Origin: Candidatus Rhabdochlamydia sp.
GTDB lineage: Bacteria; Chlamydiota; Chlamydiia; Chlamydiales; Rhabdochlamydiaceae
Direction of reading: 5' to 3'
Length of the DNA stretch: 5,280 bases
Assembly: GCA_030043495.1 (NCBI GenBank)
Contig: JASHXO010000031.1
Location: 1-5,280 of the forward strand
Shown piece after piece: positions 1 to 5,280 of the stretch (positions within the stretch are counted from its first letter, which is position 1; every line of letters begins with the position of its first letter). Made by a program: the position numbers and the translations under genes. The notes under the pieces are model-generated. The model saw nothing but the letters and a program-made list of their open reading frames with translations. It was not told the DNA's origin and ran no database searches.

Positions 1-60
1 GCGAAAAGATTTGTAAAGCAACCTTGCAATTTTCACAAACACACTCTAACTGATGAAAAC

Positions 61-90
61 TTGACTAATTTTTTTTTGAGGAATCATTAT
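61..90 (+). promoter_or_regulatory. weak sigma70-like promoter candidate upstream of xerD
   Basis: TTGACT at 61-66 matches the -35 consensus at five of six bases. With an 18-base spacer it is followed by CATTAT at 85-90, which matches the -10 consensus at four of six. Transcription would start near 97 and give xerD a leader of about 90 bases. The candidate -10 overlaps the start codon of the short ORF at 89-163, so if this promoter is the active one that ORF would not be translated from this transcript. The spacer is mostly a T run, in which chance matches are easy. Low confidence. Confidence 0.22.
78..83 (+). promoter_or_regulatory. Shine-Dalgarno sequence for the short ORF at 89
   Basis: GAGGAA lies five bases before the ATG at 89, a strong match to the anti-Shine-Dalgarno sequence at a usable though slightly short spacing. 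It is the best ribosome binding site in the 184 bases ahead of xerD. The ATG of xerD at 185 is preceded by TTCTACTCTGGCCAT, which has no purine-rich motif. Ribosomes may therefore load here rather than directly at xerD. Confidence 0.4.
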
Positions 91-163
91 GACTGCTGTT
101 TCACCTCAAGTTGTTCAGAATCCCCTTGCACTTTTCAGAAAATGCTCAGTTGCCAAGAAGTGA
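89..163 (+). CDS. possible 24-residue leader peptide upstream of and in frame with xerD
   Basis: The ATG at 89 opens a 24-codon frame ending at TGA 161-163. It begins MTAVSPQVVQ and ends with the basic stretch KCSVAKK. I do not recognise the peptide. It has a well-placed GAGGAA and uses common codons (ACT GCT GTT, then GTT GTT CAG), so it looks more like coding sequence than a random start-stop pair. It is in the same frame as xerD: after the TGA come seven sense codons (IKFYSGH) and then the xerD ATG at 185. It could be a leader peptide coupled to xerD, an independent small protein, or the remnant of an older XerD N-terminus cut off by a stop. It could also be chance, since 24 codons is short. 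There is no transmembrane segment and no attenuator-like run of a single amino acid. Confidence 0.3.
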   Translation: MTAVSPQVVQNPLALFRKCSVAKK

Positions 164-184
164 ATAAAATTCTACTCTGGCCAT

Positions 185-1063
185 ATGTTAGATTTTATTG
201 ACGATTTTCTCTCATATCTTGGCTCTGAGAAGGGCCTTGCTCAAAATACCCTCATTTCTTATCGGCGCGACATTGAAATGTTTGTCTTGATTCTCAAGGA
301 GCGCGGCATTTCTTTATTTGATCATGTTCAAGAAGAAGATGTGATTATTTTTTTATCTGCCTTGAAGAGCAAGAGCTACGCGACAAGTTCGATTTGTCGC
401 GCAATCGTAGCGATAAAGATGCTTTTTCGATTTCTAAAAAGGGAAAAGGTCATCGAAAAAGATATCACATTGCACTTGGACTCACCACGAATGTGGCAAC
501 TGATTCCAGAAGTGTTGACAGTTGCCGAGGTCGAAGAGCTGCTGCGTTCACCTGATATTAACACTTTCATTGGAGCTCGCGACAAGGCAATTCTCCAGGT
601 GATTTATGCTTCTGGCCTGCGTGTCTCAGAGGTCTGCGGTCTCGACCTTCAAGATGTAGATGATCAAGTTGTCCGTGTGAATGGCAAGGGGGGAAAAGAA
701 CGTGTTGTACCCATCGCAAAATCAGCAATCGATGCCATTGACCATTATCTCGTTTATTATCGACAACATTCAAATCACGAAAAAATGGTGTCGCTTTTTG
801 TGAGTGGAAAAGGAAAGCGGATCGACCGCACGTTAGTCTGGAAACGGATTAAATTTTATGCCAAACTCGCTGGGATTAAAAAAGAGATCTCTCCGCACAC
901 TTTGCGCCATTCGTTTGCGACGCATCTTTTGGAAAATGGAGCGGATTTACGAGTCATTCAAGAGATGCTTGGCCATTCCAATATTTCCACGACGGATCGT
1001 TATACTCATATTAGTCAGCGTCATCTCGTGGAAGCATTTGAAGCCTTTCATCCTCGGCCATAG
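185..1063 (+). CDS. xerD: tyrosine recombinase XerD
   Basis: Cytoplasmic site-specific recombinase of the lambda-integrase family. XerD normally acts with XerC at the chromosomal dif site, under FtsK control, to resolve chromosome dimers before division. The 292-residue protein is full length for the family (E. coli XerD has 298). Residues 1-90 form the N-terminal SAM-like core-binding domain (EKGLAQNTLISYRRD at 16-30). Residues 107-280 form the catalytic domain, with every active-site residue present: Arg146 (GLRVSE), Lys168 (NGKGGKER), His238 and Arg241 (SPHTLRH), His264 (MLGHSN) and nucleophile Tyr273 (RYTH). The C-terminus FHPRP resembles the HHPRA end of E. coli XerD, and the high overall similarity favours XerD over XerC or a phage integrase. 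No integration module, direct repeats or tRNA target accompany it, which fits a housekeeping role. The ATG at 185 gives the expected N-terminus but has no clear RBS; a short in-frame ORF precedes it. It converges on the dehydrogenase gene across 44 bases in which I see no hairpin terminator. Confidence 0.95.
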   Translation: MLDFIDDFLSYLGSEKGLAQNTLISYRRDIEMFVLILKERGISLFDHVQEEDVIIFLSALKSKSYATSSICRAIVAIKMLFRFLKREKVIEKDITLHLDSPRMWQLIPEVLTVAEVEELLRSPDINTFIGARDKAILQVIYASGLRVSEVCGLDLQDVDDQVVRVNGKGGKERVVPIAKSAIDAIDHYLVYYRQHSNHEKMVSLFVSGKGKRIDRTLVWKRIKFYAKLAGIKKEISPHTLRHSFATHLLENGADLRVIQEMLGHSNISTTDRYTHISQRHLVEAFEAFHPRP

Positions 1064-1107
1064 AAGCTGTTTGCAAAACGTCTAATGTCATAATCCTCGC
1101 TTTTCTT

Positions 1108-2166
1108 TTACTCAGATTTAAGGGTAGCCATATCAATGGAGAATCTGTATTTCACATCAGACTTGATCATTCTTTCGTAGGCCTCGTTGACTTTTTGGAT
1201 CGGAATAACTTCGACGTCCGCTATGATGCGATGTTTGCCGCAGAAGTCGAGCATCTCTTGAGTTTCGGCAATGCCTCCAATCATAGAGCCGGAAAGGTTG
1301 TGGCGTCCCATAATTAAGCTGAATGGCGAAACGGTGAGAGGTTTCGGGGATGCACCGACAAGAATGAGGTTGCCGTCACGGCGGAGCAGGTTAATATAGA
1401 TGTTGATATCATGAATGGCAGAGGCAGTATTGAGGATAAAGTCGAAGCTGCCAATATACTTTTGCATCGTGTCATTGTTGCTGGAAATGACGACTTCATC
1501 GGCACCTAGGCGAAGAGCGTCTTCCTTTTTGTGAGGAGAAGTTGTAAAGACAGTCACATGTGCCCCAAGTGCATGAGCAAACTTCACGCCCATATGACCA
1601 AGGCCGCCGAGCCCGACAACACCCACTTTTTTGCCTTTGGCGACACCATAACGGCGCATAGGAGAATATGTCGTGATGCCGGCGCAAAGGAGCGGAGCAA
1701 CTCCAGCAAGTTCGAGATTGGAAGGAACGCGTAAGACGAAGCGTTCGTCAACGACGATACTGTCGGAATAGCCGCCATAGGTCACACCCCCAAGATGCTT
1801 ATCGGGAGAATTGTAAGTGAGCTTCATGTTAGGACAGAATTGCTCAAGGCCCGTTTTGCACTCAGGACAGGTACCGTCGGAGTCGACCATGCAACCGACT
1901 GCAGCAATGTCGCCGGGTTTATATTTAGTCACTGCAGAACCCACATTGATAACACGCCCGACAATCTCATGACCTGGAACAATCGGATAGACGGTAGGCA
2001 TGACGTTGCTCCACTCGTTACGCACTTGATGAATGTCGGAGTGGCAGATGCCGCAGAAAAGGATTTCGATCTGAACATCGTGCTCGGTAAGATCACGACG
2101 CTTGATTTTAGTTGAACCTAGCGGCGACGTGGCACTGGAGGCGGAGTAAGCTTTCGCGTTGTACAT
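1108..2166 (-). CDS. yahK: zinc-dependent NADP(H) alcohol dehydrogenase / aldehyde reductase, YahK/CAD family
   Basis: Cytosolic medium-chain dehydrogenase of 352 residues, close in length and sequence to E. coli YahK, a broad aldehyde reductase of the cinnamyl-alcohol dehydrogenase family. It probably converts aldehydes to alcohols reversibly. The GroES-like catalytic domain holds the catalytic zinc ligands Cys41 (CGICHSD), His66 (PGHE) and Cys161 (PLLCAGITTY). The Rossmann domain has GLGGLG at 185-190. The segment FTTSPHKK (207-214) carries the Ser-x-x-Lys pattern that in this family binds the 2'-phosphate of NADPH. GSMIGG (293-298), ETQEMLDFC (301-309) and NEAYERM (327-333) are further family signatures. 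Oddity: in the structural-zinc lobe the first of four Cys is Asp97, followed by Cys100, Cys103 and Cys111. The ATG at 2166 has AGAGGA seven bases upstream and aligns with family N-termini. It lies 36 bases downstream of the efflux transporter gene on the same strand, so the two are probably an operon. The true substrate cannot be told from sequence. The symbol reflects family resemblance, not proven orthology. Confidence 0.94.
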   Translation of the reverse strand: MYNAKAYSASSATSPLGSTKIKRRDLTEHDVQIEILFCGICHSDIHQVRNEWSNVMPTVYPIVPGHEIVGRVINVGSAVTKYKPGDIAAVGCMVDSDGTCPECKTGLEQFCPNMKLTYNSPDKHLGGVTYGGYSDSIVVDERFVLRVPSNLELAGVAPLLCAGITTYSPMRRYGVAKGKKVGVVGLGGLGHMGVKFAHALGAHVTVFTTSPHKKEDALRLGADEVVISSNNDTMQKYIGSFDFILNTASAIHDINIYINLLRRDGNLILVGASPKPLTVSPFSLIMGRHNLSGSMIGGIAETQEMLDFCGKHRIIADVEVIPIQKVNEAYERMIKSDVKYRFSIDMATLKSE

Positions 2167-2173
2167 AGGTTTT

Positions 2174-2179
2174 TCCTCT
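2174..2179 (-). promoter_or_regulatory. Shine-Dalgarno sequence of the alcohol dehydrogenase gene
   Basis: Read on the - strand, AGAGGA precedes the ATG at 2166 by seven bases, an ideal spacing. It fixes the start of the dehydrogenase. It sits in the 36-base gap after the efflux transporter stop (TAA at 2203-2205). That gap contains no hairpin followed by a T run, so the dehydrogenase has its own ribosome binding site on a message that probably continues from the transporter gene. Confidence 0.75.
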
Positions 2180-2202
2180 TTATACTGAATGCATGAATTT
2201 TT

Positions 2203-5200
2203 TTAAGTCTCTTCTTTAAATTCCTTCTTCTTTGTCAGCTTTTCATGCAGCTCTTCGATGTAAGTATAGATCACAGGTGTCAAATACAGTGTCATGATTT
2301 GCGAGAAGATGAGGCCGCCCACGATGACAATCCCTAAGGATTGACGACTTTTGGCCGTTGCACCGCCGATTGCAAGGGCGATAGGAACTGCTCCCATTAA
2401 TGCTGCAAAAGTGGTCATTAAAATGGGACGGCACCTGACCATGCAAGCGTGATGGATAGCATCATGGATGGACATTTTTTGACGCATGCGCGATTCATTG
2501 GCAAAGTCGATCATGATGATACCGTTTTTCATAACGATACCCAGCAGCATGATCATGCCGACGACTGCATATAGAGAAAGAGTCTGCCCGAAAATCAGCA
2601 AACTGAGAAGACCGCCGAGAGCTGCCGGCGGAAGCGTTGACATCACTGTCACTGGCGGGAAGAAGTTTTCATAGAGGATGCCTAAAATGACATAGACGAT
2701 AAAGAAAGCGATTAACATCAAATATTTCAAATTGGCAAAGGAGGTTTTAAAGACACTGGCGGAACCTTGGATCATCCCGGTAACGTTGATTGGCAGCGTT
2801 GCTTTTGCGAGCTGTTCCACATCTTTGATCGCTGTCTCTAAGGGGATATTCTGAGCGAGGTTAAAAGAAATTGTGGCTGAAGGGAGCCCATCAATATGGT
2901 TCACGGTAAGAGGTCCCAATTCTTCTCTCACTTTGCATATCGAACTAAAAGGTACCATCTCATTGTTCGCATTGCGGAACCATAATTGCTGTAAATTTTG
3001 GGGATAGCGATAAAAATGAGGAAAAGTTTCCATGATCGCATAGTATTGATAGCTCGAAGTGCTGATCGGAGAAAGATTGCTCGTCGCATAAGCCAGATTG
3101 AGTGCATTTTCGATCTGAAAGGCGGTGATGTTGTATTGCGAAGCGCGATCGCGCAAAATTTCAATACGGGCTTGTGGTTCTTGGATGTCCATGTCAGAAA
3201 CGACGGAAGTAATGCTCTGTAGCTGTTTCATTTTTTGGACCATGATAGGCCCGGAGCTATATAGGTCATCGGCACTTAAAGACTGCAGTGTATATTGATA
3301 GTCGCCCTTGCTCTCTGTCGTTCCGACTTGTAAGTTGATCAAAGGCATTGGCTTTAAAAAAACCTGGCAACCAGGGATCTGATTAGCAATGGGATAAAAG
3401 TGGCGTAAGAGTGGCTCCAGTGCCATTCGTTGATGGAGCGGTTTGAGGTTGAGGTATATGACTCCTTCGTTATCTTGAGGGGACGCACTCACACTGCAGA
3501 CACGTTCAACATTGGGATCTTTGCATAGAATTGTTGAGAGTTTATCGATATAATCGTTAATCAGAAAAGGGGATGTGCCGTCTACGGTTTGGACATAGGC
3601 TTCGACCACTCCCAGATCATCTGGGGGTAGAAAGTCTTTTGGAAGCTTGATCACTAAAAAGATGGAAACCGCTAAGCTTCCAAGGCCAAAAATCAAGATC
3701 ATAAAACGATGGGAGAGCGCCCAATCTAATGTCGGAGAATAAAATTTTAGGATTTTTTCGTTGAGTCCATGTGAAATCTTTTCCACGACCTTTTTCTTTC
3801 TTCCCTCTTTATAGGGAGGAATGAAACGGCTGCACATTAAGGGTGTTAGAGAAAGAGAGATCATTCCTGAAATGAAAACGGTGACGACGATGGTCACAGC
3901 AAATTCATGCAAGATCCTTCCAATAATTCCTCCCATAAATAACAGAGGGATAAAGATCGTGCACAAACAAAGCGTCATCGATAAGATGGTAAAACTAATC
4001 TCTTTGGAGCCATTTAGAGCAGCAGTGTGAGGATCTTCCCCATGTTCGACATGGCGGACAATGTTTTCCAAAACGACGATGGCATCATCGACGAGATATC
4101 CAATGGCAAGAGTAATGGCGAGCAGGGATAAGATATCGACTGTAAATTTCATTTGGAGCATTACAATAAATGTTCCTAGAACAGAAAGAGGAATCGTGAT
4201 GACCGGAATGATTGTATCGCGAATTTTGCCGAGGTAGAAGAAAATCACAACGACGACGAGGCAGATGGCGGTAAAAAGTGTGAATTGGACATCGCGTACG
4301 GACTCCCAAATGAATTCAGCTTGATCGAAGATGCGGATCAAACGCACAGAACCTGGAATCTCGGCCTGCAGTGAAGGTAGCAACTCATTAATATTCTTGA
4401 TGACTTGTAATGTGTTTGCACCAGCTTGTTTGCGTACGGCCAAGACAACAGCAGGAGCTTCAAATTCTGGGTCATAATAGTTAATAAAAATTTTATCGTT
4501 TTGTACGCTGTCAATAGCATGTCCAACATCGCGGAAACGGGTGATATATCCATTATCGCTTTTAATGATTACAGGATCGTAAAGAGCTGCGGGAATCAGC
4601 TGTCCATTGACGTCGATGGTATATTCTCGTTTTTCTCCAAACAGCGTTCCTACTGGCAAATAGACATTGGCATTTTTGATGGTCTCTCCCACATCATCAA
4701 TTCCTAAGCCCTTTGCGGCCATTTTCTGGGGATCGACGCGCAAGCGTACAGCATAAGGAGAACCATAGGTTTGAACTTGCGAAACTCCTTCGACGATACT
4801 GATCCGCTGGGCCAGTACAGAAAATCCATAATTGTAAAGTTCCCCTTTGGTCATTGTCGGCGAGGTGACGCACATAAATAGAACGGGAGAAGCAGTGGGA
4901 TTGGTTTTCGTATATGTCGGAGCGTAAGGCAGGTTTTGTGGAAGTTGAGGGGCTGCAGCATTGATTGCAGCTTGGACATCAGGAGCTGCCAAATCGATAT
5001 TTCGTTCAAGATGAAATTGCAGGACGATCGTCGCACTGCCTGTATAACTCGTCGATGAAATTGTTTGCAGTCCTTGAATTGTCGTGAATTGTTGTTCAAG
5101 GGGAACGACGACGTTATTTGCGACAGTTTCTGGGTCCGCGCCAGGCCAATCGACACTGACAGTGATCGTCGGATAGTCCACATCTGGCAAATCACTGACA

Positions 5201-5280
5201 GGCAGTTTGAGGTAGGAAAGGACGCCAAAAAAAGCGACCGACAGCATCACCAGAACTGTCATCACCGGTCTGCGAATAAA
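2203..5280 (-). CDS. RND multidrug efflux transporter, MdtB/MdtC-like (5' end beyond window)
   Basis: Inner-membrane proton-driven pump of the hydrophobe/amphiphile efflux (HAE1) family, which works with a periplasmic fusion protein and a TolC-type outer-membrane channel. Residues are numbered from the GTG at 5265. The frame stays open to the edge, and its last in-window codons (5266-5280) read FIRRP, the usual motif at the start of helix TM1, so the real start lies just outside, probably some 5-20 codons away. The protein shows the classic duplicated layout: TM1 (1-19), periplasmic porter loop (20-325), TM2-6 (about 326-476), TM7 (520-540), second porter loop (541-845), TM8-12 (about 846-1000) and a short charged tail. 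The proton relay is intact: Asp393-Asp394 (YLVDDAIVVLEN) in TM4, Lys913 (VMKNGIIM) in TM10, and Arg944 and Thr951 (VRCRPILMTT) in TM11, matching AcrB D407, D408, K940, R971 and T978. LPVSDLPDVDYPTI (21-34), DVQAAINAA (96-104) and GELYNYG (141-147) resemble MdtB and MdtC more than AcrB; I cannot decide between the two. Substrates are unknown. The dehydrogenase gene follows 36 bases downstream, and a fusion-protein gene is expected upstream. Confidence 0.96.
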   Translation of the reverse strand, partial: FIRRPVMTVLVMLSVAFFGVLSYLKLPVSDLPDVDYPTITVSVDWPGADPETVANNVVVPLEQQFTTIQGLQTISSTSYTGSATIVLQFHLERNIDLAAPDVQAAINAAAPQLPQNLPYAPTYTKTNPTASPVLFMCVTSPTMTKGELYNYGFSVLAQRISIVEGVSQVQTYGSPYAVRLRVDPQKMAAKGLGIDDVGETIKNANVYLPVGTLFGEKREYTIDVNGQLIPAALYDPVIIKSDNGYITRFRDVGHAIDSVQNDKIFINYYDPEFEAPAVVLAVRKQAGANTLQVIKNINELLPSLQAEIPGSVRLIRIFDQAEFIWESVRDVQFTLFTAICLVVVVIFFYLGKIRDTIIPVITIPLSVLGTFIVMLQMKFTVDILSLLAITLAIGYLVDDAIVVLENIVRHVEHGEDPHTAALNGSKEISFTILSMTLCLCTIFIPLLFMGGIIGRILHEFAVTIVVTVFISGMISLSLTPLMCSRFIPPYKEGRKKKVVEKISHGLNEKILKFYSPTLDWALSHRFMILIFGLGSLAVSIFLVIKLPKDFLPPDDLGVVEAYVQTVDGTSPFLINDYIDKLSTILCKDPNVERVCSVSASPQDNEGVIYLNLKPLHQRMALEPLLRHFYPIANQIPGCQVFLKPMPLINLQVGTTESKGDYQYTLQSLSADDLYSSGPIMVQKMKQLQSITSVVSDMDIQEPQARIEILRDRASQYNITAFQIENALNLAYATSNLSPISTSSYQYYAIMETFPHFYRYPQNLQQLWFRNANNEMVPFSSICKVREELGPLTVNHIDGLPSATISFNLAQNIPLETAIKDVEQLAKATLPINVTGMIQGSASVFKTSFANLKYLMLIAFFIVYVILGILYENFFPPVTVMSTLPPAALGGLLSLLIFGQTLSLYAVVGMIMLLGIVMKNGIIMIDFANESRMRQKMSIHDAIHHACMVRCRPILMTTFAALMGAVPIALAIGGATAKSRQSLGIVIVGGLIFSQIMTLYLTPVIYTYIEELHEKLTKKKEFKEET

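Noticed and set aside
165..170. TAAAAT as a -10 box just ahead of xerD
   Set aside because: It matches five of six consensus bases, but no acceptable -35 lies 16-18 bases upstream. The start of transcription would fall only about nine bases before the ATG.
1..201. Reading frame open from the left edge to TGA at 199-201 on the + strand (frame of position 1), 66 codons and Cys-rich
   Set aside because: It could be the tail of a gene entering from the left, but its composition (several clustered Cys, FFL, CC) matches no family I know. It overlaps the xerD start by 17 bases and has no start codon signal in the window. A chance open frame is more likely, though the region to the left would be needed to exclude a gene end.
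185..1063. xerD as the integrase of a mobile element
   Set aside because: The protein is a close match in length and sequence to housekeeping XerD. No attachment-site repeats, tRNA gene, excisionase or phage genes are visible, and I found no dif-like 28-base site in the window.
1795..2115. 106-codon ORF on the + strand antisense to the dehydrogenase
   Set aside because: It lies wholly inside a well-supported gene with full family motifs on the other strand, and the peptide has no recognisable domain. It is a shadow of the coding sequence.
2167..2202. Separate promoter (TATAAA read on the - strand) for the dehydrogenase in the gap after the transporter gene
   Set aside because: No -35-like hexamer sits at the right distance, and the inferred transcription start would fall in or next to the RBS. 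Co-transcription with the transporter is simpler.
4851..5228. 125-codon ORF on the - strand in another frame of the efflux transporter
   Set aside because: The overlapping frame encodes the conserved RND porter domain. The alternative peptide is low-complexity, Ser/Arg-rich and matches no known family.

Overview
The window looks like a bacterial chromosomal segment of moderate G+C from a Gram-negative organism. It holds three large genes: a site-specific recombinase on the + strand, then an alcohol/aldehyde dehydrogenase and a large efflux transporter on the - strand. The RND transporter implies an outer membrane. The wording of the recombinase (SEKGL near the N-terminus, MWQLIPEVLT in the linker, HLLENGADLRVIQEMLGH in the catalytic core) reminds me of the environmental Chlamydiae (Waddlia/Parachlamydia-like). 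This is an impression from memory, not a demonstrated assignment. The standard genetic code is in use: Trp is encoded by TGG and the large genes stop at TAG or TAA.

Layout: positions 1-184 are a leader region with no large gene. It carries a 24-codon ORF (89-163) with a good Shine-Dalgarno, in the same frame as the next gene and separated from it by one TGA. Positions 185-1063 (+) encode a complete XerD-type tyrosine recombinase with all catalytic residues. Positions 1064-1107 are a short convergent gap with no obvious terminator. Positions 1108-2166 (-) encode a complete YahK/CAD-type zinc-dependent, probably NADPH-dependent, alcohol dehydrogenase. Positions 2203-5280 (-) encode almost all of an RND multidrug efflux transporter of the MdtB/MdtC type, with its extreme 5' end off the right edge.

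The transporter and the dehydrogenase lie head to tail with a 36-base gap that contains the dehydrogenase RBS and no terminator, so they are probably co-transcribed. Together they could form an export-plus-reduction detoxification unit, but this rests on gene order only. A membrane fusion protein gene would be expected beyond the right edge. XerD is functionally separate: it resolves chromosome dimers and is transcribed toward the efflux operon.

These are all well-known families and I see no clear undescribed system. The points most worth a second look are the in-frame short ORF ahead of xerD, which has no good RBS of its own, and the Asp that replaces the first structural-zinc Cys in the dehydrogenase.
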